Of a stretch of 56,895 bases of DNA, positions 37,184 through 46,380 are shown one piece after another. Source of the stretch: a virus; IMG/VR virus record IMGVR_UViG_3300042731_003524, positions 1 through 56,895 of that record, one strand, 5' to 3'. The notes under the pieces were generated by a model. That model had not been told where the DNA came from, searched no databases, and saw nothing but the letters and a program-made list of their open reading frames with translations. Position numbers and translations under genes: made by a program. Numbering within the stretch: the first letter of the stretch is position 1; each line of letters begins with the position of its first letter.

Positions 37184-38718
37184 TGCCCGAGTACCCGACG
37201 AGACAAGGATCGCTAGGACTCCTCAACGCTGACTTGGGGAAGACGAAGGGTACTCCCGAGCCTGTGAAGATTGAACCTATAGCGAAGACTGAGACGCCAA
37301 AAGAAACGCCTCCCAGTGACGAGGAGCCTTTAATTATGACGGGGAGGGGTGCTTCGCCAGATGAGTTGACGGCTATGAAGATCCAGTTGACGCCGAGTAA
37401 GCCTTCAATGACGGTGAGCGAGCCGGAGGATTTGAAGGCGGCTCGATCGCAGGCAATGAAGTATTTCGAGCGATACTTCTCCGATGCCAAGCCGACGAAT
37501 CAGGACGTCTTGATGTCACTGGGCGAGGTCATGGGGAAGTACGCGGATAGTTTGGGGAGTGCTACGCCGCAGATGGCCCAGATGTTTCGGGACATTGCGA
37601 CGAGTCCCGACTATGGGGCTATTACGGCACAGAACTATTTGCAGATTGTGGACGGGATGTCAAGGCAGGCGCGGGCTGAGCGGCTGAACGAGGTTGATAC
37701 GATGAGAGCCGCGACGATTGATATGGTGGGAGGACTGCTCGCCGAGGGTCAAGCCGCGATTGAGGCTGGAATACCTGGAGATCAGGTGATTCAGTATACG
37801 CAGACAAATATCGACAAGATGTTGAATGCGTTCCCTGACGGCGATCCGTATAGTGGGATTATTCGGATGCGGGCGAACTCCGGGCTGCGGATGCTGTCGA
37901 TGTTTCAGATGGGGAAGGCGCAGACGTTGATGGATGATGAGGCTATGCAGCAGTCGATGCAAGCCACGAATGCGAATTTGGCGAAAGGGATTGTAGCAGC
38001 GCAGCGAAAGACGCAGGCGTGGGCCCATGCGACTGCGGCAATTAACGAGACGTACGGCTCAATTGGAGACCTGAGCGCGGTGTTGAACTCGTCATTTGAC
38101 GCGGATATGAATCGAGCCCTTGTACTGAAGGGTCTACTGGAGAACGCCGGGCTCGTCACTGGGGATAAGATTTCCTCCGTGTTGTTCTCGAAGGAACGAG
38201 ATAAGTCGGCTGCAATCCGAGCGATGATCAAGGGGGAAGGCTTGCCCGTGGATCAGATGTTGGGGGAGGCTCAGGCGTTGCAGGAGCACTTGCAATACTT
38301 GGGGTATCTGGGTGAGCGATCAGGCGGGAAGGAAGGTATCCCCATGAAGGAGGCGAATACACTGATCGCCATGTTGTCGCCGATTTTGACTGACCCCGCG
38401 ATTAACTCTTCGACGTATACGGCTGGGTCTGAGTTGCTTTGGGTTGCGAGTTTGACGGGGAATAAGGAGATGGCGGACCTTGCTGGGCAGTTGATGGCGC
38501 CGGGTGGTTTTGCGGATCAAACGAAGATGAATCTGTTGCTGCCCGCCGCCACAAAAATGGCTAAGGAGATTGAGAGGCAGATGGCGGGGATGAGCGCTGA
38601 GGAGCGAATGGCCATGTGGATGCTCGTGAACAAGAACATGGGAGTGCATAGGAGCATGGTGGCGGCTCAAGCGGAGAATCCGTACCAGTTTAGTGGGACG
38701 CCGAAGGAGGGTCAGTAA
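37183..38718 (+). CDS. internal virion protein candidate, 511 aa
   Basis: ATG 37183 overlaps the previous stop (TAATG) behind GGGAGG; an upstream TTG-type start is rejected. After a disordered Pro/Lys/Glu linker the protein is helical with many Met, Ala and Gln (QAMKYFERYFSDAKPTNQDV, AEGQAAIEAGIPGDQVIQY). It is long, non-enzymatic and placed among core proteins. Motif copies at 37312, 37515 and 38154. Confidence 0.65.
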   Translation: MPEYPTRQGSLGLLNADLGKTKGTPEPVKIEPIAKTETPKETPPSDEEPLIMTGRGASPDELTAMKIQLTPSKPSMTVSEPEDLKAARSQAMKYFERYFSDAKPTNQDVLMSLGEVMGKYADSLGSATPQMAQMFRDIATSPDYGAITAQNYLQIVDGMSRQARAERLNEVDTMRAATIDMVGGLLAEGQAAIEAGIPGDQVIQYTQTNIDKMLNAFPDGDPYSGIIRMRANSGLRMLSMFQMGKAQTLMDDEAMQQSMQATNANLAKGIVAAQRKTQAWAHATAAINETYGSIGDLSAVLNSSFDADMNRALVLKGLLENAGLVTGDKISSVLFSKERDKSAAIRAMIKGEGLPVDQMLGEAQALQEHLQYLGYLGERSGGKEGIPMKEANTLIAMLSPILTDPAINSSTYTAGSELLWVASLTGNKEMADLAGQLMAPGGFADQTKMNLLLPAATKMAKEIERQMAGMSAEERMAMWMLVNKNMGVHRSMVAAQAENPYQFSGTPKEGQ

Positions 38719-39560
38719 TGCCGTTGAGGACTGGGCCTAATAAGAAGATGAGTGAGGAGGAGCTTGAGCGACTTCTCAATGTGGTGTTCGATGAGGGGCC
38801 GATGGCTGAGGACGTTGTAGGGCCGGGTTCCGCTGAGACCTATTTTGGTGATGCCAAACAGTTTTTTAAGAGTATGATGGGGCCGACAGACGAGGCGGGA
38901 ATCCGAGAGCAGTTCGGTTTAGGGCCTGATGATCCCTTGCCCACGATGGGAGTAGCCCCGTCACCGACGAGTATCGGTAAAGGAGTGGGGAAGGGGATAC
39001 AATACGGAAAGGGCGTGTTGAATTTTCTAAGTAAGGCTGCGATGCCTGTTTTCGGTGCGGACATAGTAATGGGCGCTTCCACTGGAAAAGGGCTTACGCA
39101 GAGGGCATACGACTTTTGGAATTCAGACGAAGGCAACCAACCAGTAAGCAAAAATGAGTTGATTTCTGCGATAAGTGAATTGCAGAAGGTAGGGGATGCA
39201 CAGTCTCAGGCGATGGCAGCGGCCCAGGCTGGGGACTATGCGAAGGCGATGGAGGCGTTTCAGTTGGGGTTTGCCCAGCCGCCAGGTAAGGAGACGGTGG
39301 AGCGAATGGTGGCGGAGTTGAGGATGTCGTTTGCTCAGCAGCGAGCGCTGGCGCAGAGGATTGCGAAAGCGAAGATGGGTGCCGAGTTGGCTGGCCCGGT
39401 GCTGAAGAAGTTCATGGAGGAGAGATTGAACGATCCTTCGGGGAGGAATCTGGATTTGATTTCTTACATGCCTGCGGACCGAGAGGTGGTTGCGGCGGCC
39501 CACGCGCATTTGGGAATTCCGTTTGAAGAGGCTAACCTGCTTCCAGAGGATGGAGAGTAG
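38718..39560 (+). CDS. internal virion protein candidate, 280 aa
   Basis: Starts at ATG 38718, overlapping the stop before it. Residues about 85-120 include a Gly-rich hydrophobic part (GKGIQYGKGVLNFLSKAAMP), then a helical Ala/Gln-rich C-terminal half (AAAQAGDYAKAMEAFQLGF). Same general composition as its neighbours; probably ejected. Confidence 0.65.
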   Translation: MPLRTGPNKKMSEEELERLLNVVFDEGPMAEDVVGPGSAETYFGDAKQFFKSMMGPTDEAGIREQFGLGPDDPLPTMGVAPSPTSIGKGVGKGIQYGKGVLNFLSKAAMPVFGADIVMGASTGKGLTQRAYDFWNSDEGNQPVSKNELISAISELQKVGDAQSQAMAAAQAGDYAKAMEAFQLGFAQPPGKETVERMVAELRMSFAQQRALAQRIAKAKMGAELAGPVLKKFMEERLNDPSGRNLDLISYMPADREVVAAAHAHLGIPFEEANLLPEDGE

Positions 39561-40820
39561 ATGGCTAAGAGAAAACGAAAAGGCGGCGGTCAGACGTTCG
39601 AGGCGTTTCAGCAGTTGCAGGCGGATATTCGCAAGCGACTGGGTGGGATGAGTTCTGGCGCTGGCGTGGGAAGCGAGGCCCCAGTGACGATGGGTGGGGG
39701 CGCGATCGCGCCTGGCGATCAGAAGGTGTTGGAAGGGATTAAGGGACTGGCGAAGATGGAGGGGGAGGTCGGGAAGAAGTACGGGGAGATCGCGAAGGAA
39801 TTGGAGGCGGCGCTGGGGAAGGTCGATAAGTCGCCGTGGCCCAGCCAGTACATGAAGGCAAATAGCGCGGTCAACAAGGCACTGATGAAGGTGGGTCAGG
39901 AGGGGGGCGCTGATGCCGTGTTGAAGGCGACGATGGCGGACCCTCGTGGTGGGGCGGTTAAGACGGAGATGGGGAAGATTCTGAAGACGACGCAGGCCGC
40001 GAGTAAAGGTGCGGCGGCTCGGATTATGCGAGATACGCAGTTGGAGAGCGCGATCGGGCGATTGGGGAAGGAGACCTCGCGACCTTACTGGTTGGAGTTG
40101 GGGGAGAGTGTCGGGAAAGCGGGCAAGATGAGTATTGAGGGGGTACCTCTGAAGGAGGTCGCCAACTATGAGAAGGCTCTTAGAAGGGGTTTGGAGAGCA
40201 TTCCGAAGGGGGCCGAAACGAAGGAGGCGCTTAAGAAGGTCACTGGGGAACTTTTCAAGGAAACGAAGAAAGCGGGTTGGTCTGCTGCTCAGACTGAGGC
40301 AGTGGCTTCGGACCTTACTGGGCTGTATGTGGAGAAGGAGGGGTGGAGCGCGGCGTTGAAGAAGGCGCTGGGGAAGACCCCGCGAGGTTTGGGTAAGGGG
40401 TTGGGACTGGCTGCGATCGTGGGCGGGGTATTGGCCGCGAAGAAGCTGATGGATAGTGGGTCGTCGGAGGGGGAAGCTCCAGTGGCGACTGGTGGAGGAG
40501 CCCCCCAGGCAAAGACGTCACTGGGGAACTTGTTTGGGGAGATGGCTAAGAATCCAATTTGGGGGGAGGCGGTCGCCCCGACGTTGATGAATAGCTTGGC
40601 GGCGATTGAGCGAATGGGGCCGAGGATCGCAGAGGGACAAGCGGCTGCTGATCGGGTTGACATCGTGCGGGCGATGGGTAGAATGCCGGGGCAGCGAGAA
40701 TACTCTGAGAGTGAGATTCCGATTGGTACGGCGTATGATGAGGAAGCGATGAAGCGGCAGGCGGCTTGGGATGTGAATGTGGGGAGGGGCGACCTGCTGG
40801 CATCTCTGAAGGGCGGATAG
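39561..40820 (+). CDS. internal virion protein candidate, 419 aa
   Basis: Begins one base after the previous stop with a basic N-terminus (MAKRKRKGGGQTFEAF), then repeated Lys/Gly/Ala helices (KVDKSPWPSQYMKANSAVNK) and a hydrophobic Gly-rich segment about residues 275-292 (RGLGKGLGLAAIVGGVLAAK). Composition suggests a membrane-active ejection protein. Motif copies at 39679, 40239 and 40516. Confidence 0.65.
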   Translation: MAKRKRKGGGQTFEAFQQLQADIRKRLGGMSSGAGVGSEAPVTMGGGAIAPGDQKVLEGIKGLAKMEGEVGKKYGEIAKELEAALGKVDKSPWPSQYMKANSAVNKALMKVGQEGGADAVLKATMADPRGGAVKTEMGKILKTTQAASKGAAARIMRDTQLESAIGRLGKETSRPYWLELGESVGKAGKMSIEGVPLKEVANYEKALRRGLESIPKGAETKEALKKVTGELFKETKKAGWSAAQTEAVASDLTGLYVEKEGWSAALKKALGKTPRGLGKGLGLAAIVGGVLAAKKLMDSGSSEGEAPVATGGGAPQAKTSLGNLFGEMAKNPIWGEAVAPTLMNSLAAIERMGPRIAEGQAAADRVDIVRAMGRMPGQREYSESEIPIGTAYDEEAMKRQAAWDVNVGRGDLLASLKGG

Positions 40821-40821
40821 A

Positions 40822-43674
40822 ATGGCTAATCCAAGACTACCGAGAGATCGGCTCAGCATGGCATTGTATCTGGCTGGGTCGGGCGAGGGGGAGATGGCGC
40901 TTCAATCTCTGGTCGATCCGTATAAGGTACCGCTGAGGTATCAGAAGCAGATTTCGGATTTGATGGAGCCGGGATTCGATCCCGAGTCGATGGTGCCCGT
41001 GGTGGAGGAGAAGGGACTATTCCCGACGATTCGTCGCCTGTTTTCCAATCCTGTTTTTCTTGGGGGGATTATTCTGGCTGGTTTGTATCCGGTGGGTCGC
41101 AAGGGGATCATGCGATACCTTGAGAACGCGAAGAACTATTCGCACATGCCGTGGTTCCATCAGTTGAGGTCCGCGAATCAGATTTTCAGGGATAAGGCGG
41201 GGCAGTTGACGAAGGCCGGGCGTATGCTCATGGATACATCGTTTGAGATTGAGAGGGAGATCGGGAAGCACGGAACGATGTTGCAGGAGGCTGTGACGAA
41301 GTACGAGAAGGCGACTGGGAGGGCGCTGGATAAAGCGACGGCTGTGAAGATCAATCTGTGGCTGGAGAAGCCATGGGAGTCGATGAATCCTGAATGGAAG
41401 AGGGTGCGAGACTTGTCGGGGAGAAGCAACGTCGGGGTGATGAAGTTCAACTTGACGAGGGAGGAGAAGCTTGTAGCGGACGCATTTGATGCGCTAAGGC
41501 GGGGAGAGTACGAGCGCACGTTGAAGCCGTTGCATGGGGGCCAGATGAAGCAGTTTCGAGGGGAACTGAGGAATCGAGGAATCGTCACTGGGAATCTTCC
41601 TTCACCGGAGAGGATGGATACGTATGTGCCGCACTACTTGCATACGAGGCCGGGGCCGATTCGGGATGAGGTGACGAAGCTGTTGAGGGAGGGGAGGATT
41701 GACGAGGCCGTTGCGCTGTCGAATCCGAGGGCACCTGCCACGCAGTTGACGTACGAGCAGTATAAGAGGGGACAGTTGAGCCCGAAGGTGGCGAAGAGTG
41801 TGCGGGCGCGTGAGATGTGGATGCTGCCGACGCCTGAGCATTTGAAGCTGGTGGAGAGGTATTTGAAGCCGGGTTCTGTAGCGGCGGTGGAGGAGGCATT
41901 GTTGAAGGGGAGGCGATTCGCGTCGAAGCGACCGTTGATGGTGGCGGAGTATTCGTTGGACGGTCGGCAGACGTGGATGGCGTACGCGGACTCGATGGCT
42001 AGGTTTAGAGTGCTGCATGTGAAGGAGGCGGGGAAGGCGTTATCACGGTATGAAGCGCTGCGTCAGGAGGGCGACGTGGTGATGGGGCAGAATAAGATTC
42101 TGGGGAAGTACCTGACGGACGTGCATCTGCCGCTGTTGCAGGGGAGATTGTCGGAGGCCCAGTTGTGGAGGATGCAGGCGTGGGAACAGAAGAAGATGCA
42201 GTGGGTGGAGATGTTGCAGACGAACAAGTTCTTTCAGAAGGGGCCTGCGAAGGAACTGGCGAATAAGCTGACGAATTCGTTAATGACTGGTGCGTTGTCG
42301 AGTCAGGTGAGTCGGGATGCAGCGATTACCGGGTACTTGTATACGTCCACGCTTGGGGCTAACTTTGGCTCGGCGTTGACGAACCTAATGCAGACCTTCT
42401 TGACGACGGTTCCCTCCCTTGGGTTTGTGAATACGGCGGAGGGGACGTTGAACGCGATGAAGAAGATGGGGAAGTATTTCTCACAACGGGGTGAGGGTGT
42501 AGCGCATCGAGTTGCGTTTGAAAAGGCGTTCCCTGAGTTTATTGAGTCGGGGTTGCACACAGCAGGGGAAACGTCACTGGCGAGGATTCTGGATCACTCG
42601 TGGAGGGACGTATCCGGGCGGTTGAGTGGAAGCCGCGTGTGGACGAAGACGCAGGCGGCGCTGTTGCGGCCGTTCACCTTGGCGGAGACGACGAACCGAG
42701 TAGTAGCGTTTGAGAGCGCTATGGCGGCGAGTAAGGCGGGGGGATTGAGTAAGGCACAGTCTGCAGAGGTAGCGCGTCAGGTGGTCGCGGAGACACAATT
42801 CTTGACGGGGCCATTGATGCAGCCGCAGTATTTCCTCACGAGTAAGACGTTGGGAAGACCGATTTTTCGACAGTTTTTACAGTTCCCTTTGGGATTGGCT
42901 GGGTACTTGGGGTCTGCGGTTGGACGGGGAGACTTGGGGACGTTGGGGCGATTTGCAGCGACTAGCGCGGCGGGCGTACAGTTAGCGCGGGAAGCGGGGA
43001 TGGACTGGCGCCATGCGTTTGGAATGGGGGCGCTGCCAATACAGAAGGAAGGACTGTTGGGGGTCTTGCCGACGCCACCCATCGCGTCACTGGGGGAGGC
43101 GTTGTTGAGCCCGTTTACGGGAGATGAATATGCGGGGAGGAAGGCGTTGCCGCTGCTTGTACCAGGTGGTGTTGCGACGGCTCGGGCTACGACGGCGTTT
43201 GCGCCTGGGGTCGCGGAGAAGCTGGGGAAGACGTATGTGGATTATAATCGGCCGAACGAGGAGGGGCTACTGCCGATGTACAAGCCGAACGGGCAGTTGA
43301 TTGGGCACTTCTCGAAGACGCAGATTATGTTGCAGGGGTTAGGTGTTCGTCCAGCGTCACTGGGGGAAGAGCAATCGGCGATTAAATATCTGATGAAGCA
43401 GAGGGACATTATACGGGACATGAGGAGACGGGCAACGGAATCGTACATGAAGAATCAGATGGGCGAGTTCTCCAAGCTGAGTGAGGAGTGGAAGAGAATG
43501 TTTGGAACGCCCTTCATGTTGAAGAGGAGCGATATCAAGGCATGGCGAGATAGGAAGGACATGACGAGGATGGAAGTATTGTATCGACAGATGCCAGCCG
43601 AGTTGAAGCCTCAATTTAGGCAGGCGGTGTACGGGTCGATGGTTGAAAACCAGCCGACGTACCTCGGGGGTTAG
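40822..43674 (+). CDS. large internal virion (ejection) protein, 950 aa
   Basis: The last and longest of the ejection block, in the position of T7 gp16. It is helical and basic, with a hydrophobic segment about residues 70-90 (PVFLGGIILAGLYPVGRKG) and another near 720-745 (GLAGYLGSAVGRGDLG). No lytic-transglycosylase Glu motif was seen, so peptidoglycan-cutting activity is not supported. Motif copies at 41583, 43085 and 43355, plus a near-copy at 42572. The gene converges with the tail-fibre gene, overlapping it by 4 bases. Confidence 0.7.
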   Translation: MANPRLPRDRLSMALYLAGSGEGEMALQSLVDPYKVPLRYQKQISDLMEPGFDPESMVPVVEEKGLFPTIRRLFSNPVFLGGIILAGLYPVGRKGIMRYLENAKNYSHMPWFHQLRSANQIFRDKAGQLTKAGRMLMDTSFEIEREIGKHGTMLQEAVTKYEKATGRALDKATAVKINLWLEKPWESMNPEWKRVRDLSGRSNVGVMKFNLTREEKLVADAFDALRRGEYERTLKPLHGGQMKQFRGELRNRGIVTGNLPSPERMDTYVPHYLHTRPGPIRDEVTKLLREGRIDEAVALSNPRAPATQLTYEQYKRGQLSPKVAKSVRAREMWMLPTPEHLKLVERYLKPGSVAAVEEALLKGRRFASKRPLMVAEYSLDGRQTWMAYADSMARFRVLHVKEAGKALSRYEALRQEGDVVMGQNKILGKYLTDVHLPLLQGRLSEAQLWRMQAWEQKKMQWVEMLQTNKFFQKGPAKELANKLTNSLMTGALSSQVSRDAAITGYLYTSTLGANFGSALTNLMQTFLTTVPSLGFVNTAEGTLNAMKKMGKYFSQRGEGVAHRVAFEKAFPEFIESGLHTAGETSLARILDHSWRDVSGRLSGSRVWTKTQAALLRPFTLAETTNRVVAFESAMAASKAGGLSKAQSAEVARQVVAETQFLTGPLMQPQYFLTSKTLGRPIFRQFLQFPLGLAGYLGSAVGRGDLGTLGRFAATSAAGVQLAREAGMDWRHAFGMGALPIQKEGLLGVLPTPPIASLGEALLSPFTGDEYAGRKALPLLVPGGVATARATTAFAPGVAEKLGKTYVDYNRPNEEGLLPMYKPNGQLIGHFSKTQIMLQGLGVRPASLGEEQSAIKYLMKQRDIIRDMRRRATESYMKNQMGEFSKLSEEWKRMFGTPFMLKRSDIKAWRDRKDMTRMEVLYRQMPAELKPQFRQAVYGSMVENQPTYLGG

Positions 43675-45971
43675 ATTACAGTCTCTCGATCTTGGGTGGT
43701 TATTAGTCTCTTGAAGTTCGGAAGGTCGAAGTAGCTTTCTACTTGGGACTCGGAAAGGACTCCTTCTATAATTCGATTGTCCAAGAGAACCCCATTGATG
43801 GAATTTTCGCCGCTTTCATCCCCGGTAGTGATTACAATGCCAGCGCCCGAAAGGGCGTCACCTGAATGTGTGATTGGGTCGACATGTTCGACGCCTGCCC
43901 CGTCTGACACGGAGAAGGACATTTCTCCGTTTGCGTATCGAACTGCAATACGGAATAAATGCTCACGGTCAATTTGCCGTGTGCCGGTCGTCTCAATTGG
44001 TGATCCGGTTGGCGAGGCATCGACGGTGGACTCCATCTTGATCTTGGAGTCAGAGGGGTCGAAATAGAGGTTGACGAAGTCGCCGTCCGGCGCGACCCAG
44101 GAATGGATGTAGACTAGATCATCGTCCGAGTTTGTCAACTCATCGCTGTCCTGCAACGGCATGAAGCCAAACACCTGCGTCCAGTGCGTTCCCAATTCCA
44201 TGGTAACTGACGCCACGTCTGCTGGTTGGGACACCCCGCCAGGGCTCCATTCACCAACATCCTTACATGCAAGCAGTTCACAGGCCCCGATGTACACGTC
44301 TGAGCTATAGTCGGCTTGGTCCTGCGCGATAAGGATTACCGGGTGGTTTGCCGTGCTTGTTGCAACGAAGGGGGCACTCCACACTTCCGTCCAACCGTCT
44401 TGATTTAGCGCGTGCATGTACGAGGCGCTTGACGACGCGTCGGGCGACATATAGCACTTGGCGAAAAACCCTTTGCCCTTAACCCACGCATGAACAACGT
44501 ACCGCTCACCGATAACGGTGGTTGCATTGGCTACGGCTGCCACGCCGGTGTACTCGCTGTAAGCGACGTCGTCCTTGACAAGATGTAACGCGCCAACGGC
44601 CTCAGGCGCGAAACTCACGCTGGTGTCCACCTCAGACGTTGTGTACGTGCCGGATTGAATGAGTGACCAGTCCGTATACAAGTCGCATTTGGACGGTCGA
44701 TCACCGAGAAGGTTTTCCTTGGCTGGGGACACTACAACTCCGGTACGCTTGACGATGCGGGCCGGGTCTAGGTATATATGCTCATCGATCAAGTGCGTTG
44801 TGGAGTCGGTGTCACGGACACGAAAATGCAACTTACCATTGAGTTCGCCGCAAAATTGGTAAACCGTTTGTAGGTCGGTTCGCGTGGGACGCCAGTACGT
44901 TACCCAATTCACGAGGTCCGTGCTGACACGAATAACCGGCGCGTAGCCGTTACCGGCTATCGCGTCGTCGCTACACCAGTACCAAATGCCGTTATGCTGA
45001 AACAGGTCGAACGCATAGGCATGATCCCACGATGACGGGAATCGACAGAACGTGCCCGTCTCAAGCGTGTCCAGATCAAACCAGCCGATCCGAAGATGGT
45101 GGTCCGAGCCGACGAGGATGCGAGTGGGGTGGCCGTAGTCGCGAAATCTGGTCACGCGGCCTGTGACGGAGTGAAGCTTCGGGTCGATCGGGTTGTACCA
45201 CGTCACACCGTCGTCATCGGAGAACATCGTAATCTGCTCTTCGCCGGTCCAGTCGTCGCCTCCGTCAATGACCCATCGCGATAGTCCGGAGTGGTAGCAT
45301 ACTGTGTGGAAGTGATCTCGTGTTCCTGACGGCACAGTAAGAACCTTGGTCCAGGTGAGTCCATCGTCCGTACTGCGCCAGATTTCGGTATCGTTCGTTG
45401 AGAGGCCGTAGGTGGACGCGATGATTGTGCCGTGGTCTTCGTGAAAGCCCCAGACGTGCGGATCGTACGTGAAGACGACGTCCCCGCCACCGACTGTGTT
45501 CGTCGCTTTGGTCCACGCGGTCCCGTCATGAGTGCCAGTGCTGTAGTAGACGACGTGGCCGCTACCTTCATCAACCCACGCGATCAGGCGTCCAGTGCTC
45601 GTGACGTGAACAGCGTCAACGTCATAGCCTGAGGCGTACCCAAAATCGTACTTCTGCGTCCACCCCGTCACACCGTCCGCTGAGAGAAACAGGTATGCCT
45701 TGTTAGTGTGGTTGCTGGTCGCGAACAGGCCATTGGAATTGATGCAGTGCGGCGTAATCCCGTACGCGCCGCGTGGGTCTTCGTCAACAGGCTCGACAGC
45801 GTTGCACTCCGATACAGATAATACGTCTGTCGTTCGGATCGTATCGGCAGCGTATGTTGTCATGCCGTCCGGGCCACCAAAATAACCCACAGCGTCTCTG
45901 GTGCAGGTGTAGGGGTAGTGAGTTTCTACGGCCCCATCCGGCCCTGGTTGTTCGTAAATTAGATCGGGCAT
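43671..45971 (-). CDS. tail fibre/spike with sialidase-type repeats and LamG-like domain, 766 aa
   Basis: ATG 45971 (MPDLIYEQPGPDG) has GGAGGA upstream; a longer frame is rejected. Residues about 90-400 hold Asp-box repeats typical of sialidase/BNR propellers (STDDGLTWTK, SDDDGVTWYN, STDLVNWV). About 440-580 resemble a carbohydrate-binding beta sandwich, and about 585-750 a LamG/concanavalin-like domain (FRIAVRYANGEMSFSVSDG). It probably recognises, and may cleave, host surface glycans. It lies on the strand opposite to the late genes, with its own promoter and no exact motif copy, so it looks like a swapped-in receptor module. Confidence 0.8.
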   Translation of the reverse strand: MPDLIYEQPGPDGAVETHYPYTCTRDAVGYFGGPDGMTTYAADTIRTTDVLSVSECNAVEPVDEDPRGAYGITPHCINSNGLFATSNHTNKAYLFLSADGVTGWTQKYDFGYASGYDVDAVHVTSTGRLIAWVDEGSGHVVYYSTGTHDGTAWTKATNTVGGGDVVFTYDPHVWGFHEDHGTIIASTYGLSTNDTEIWRSTDDGLTWTKVLTVPSGTRDHFHTVCYHSGLSRWVIDGGDDWTGEEQITMFSDDDGVTWYNPIDPKLHSVTGRVTRFRDYGHPTRILVGSDHHLRIGWFDLDTLETGTFCRFPSSWDHAYAFDLFQHNGIWYWCSDDAIAGNGYAPVIRVSTDLVNWVTYWRPTRTDLQTVYQFCGELNGKLHFRVRDTDSTTHLIDEHIYLDPARIVKRTGVVVSPAKENLLGDRPSKCDLYTDWSLIQSGTYTTSEVDTSVSFAPEAVGALHLVKDDVAYSEYTGVAAVANATTVIGERYVVHAWVKGKGFFAKCYMSPDASSSASYMHALNQDGWTEVWSAPFVATSTANHPVILIAQDQADYSSDVYIGACELLACKDVGEWSPGGVSQPADVASVTMELGTHWTQVFGFMPLQDSDELTNSDDDLVYIHSWVAPDGDFVNLYFDPSDSKIKMESTVDASPTGSPIETTGTRQIDREHLFRIAVRYANGEMSFSVSDGAGVEHVDPITHSGDALSGAGIVITTGDESGENSINGVLLDNRIIEGVLSESQVESYFDLPNFKRLITTQDRETVI

Positions 45972-46306
45972 TAGCTCCTCCGATGATCGCTCCATTGATT
46001 GTACGAGTTTACTGTGCAATTCTTACCAGCGCCGGAGAGGGTCGTAGCGGCCAGGGGGTAAAGAGAGAACGAGCTAAATTCAAAGGTATCAAAGACTTTG
46101 ACAGTGCCATCAGGAACGAAGAACGCGGCGGCGGCTTGATTGCTGGTTGACGAGGCGCCGAGTTCCACGAAGATTGTATCGCCCGTCTGATTGTCGATGA
46201 CGAGGAGCCGCTGCTTCTGGTCGTAGGTGAACGCTTGGCTCGTGTCAGCGCTGATCGAGGTATCTCCAGTGACGTATGTGCTTGGAGTCGCGGTAAAATA
46301 ATACAC
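45971..46306 (-). CDS. small beta-rich protein of the receptor cassette, 111 aa
   Basis: GTG 46306 follows AAGGAGG by 9 bases; the stop overlaps the fibre start (TAATG). Beta-rich sequence with STSNQAAAAFFVPDGTVKVF and NQTGDTIFVELG, as in small virion decoration or fibre-attachment proteins. It is expressed with the fibre and may connect it to the tail. A one-mismatch motif copy lies at 46265. Confidence 0.65.
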   Translation of the reverse strand: MYYFTATPSTYVTGDTSISADTSQAFTYDQKQRLLVIDNQTGDTIFVELGASSTSNQAAAAFFVPDGTVKVFDTFEFSSFSLYPLAATTLSGAGKNCTVNSYNQWSDHRRS

Positions 46307-46337
46307 AGATTTTCCTCCTTTACATGGGTTCTCGTGT

Positions 46338-46343
46338 TATAAT
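46338..46343 (+). promoter_or_regulatory. rightward extended -10 promoter for the polymerase gene
   Basis: A perfect TATAAT (46338-46343) preceded by TGT, an extended -10 form. No good -35 is seen at 16-18 bases. It overlaps the -10 of the leftward promoter (46339-46366) on the other strand. Confidence 0.55.
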
Positions 46344-46366
46344 ACCAAAGGGGGAGGTTTCGTCAA
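46339..46366 (-). promoter_or_regulatory. leftward promoter of the receptor cassette
   Basis: Leftward -35 TTGACG (46361-46366), 16-base spacer, -10 TATTAT (46339-46344). The transcript starts near 46332 and reads into the 111-residue and fibre genes. Its -10 is the complement of the rightward TATAAT, so the two promoters share one melted site. Confidence 0.7.
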
Positions 46367-46380
46367 ATGTAGGAGACGAC

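Noticed and set aside
40822-43674. Lytic transglycosylase domain in the largest ejection protein
   Set aside because: No Glu-Ser-x-x-x-x-x-A type motif or GLMQ segment was seen.
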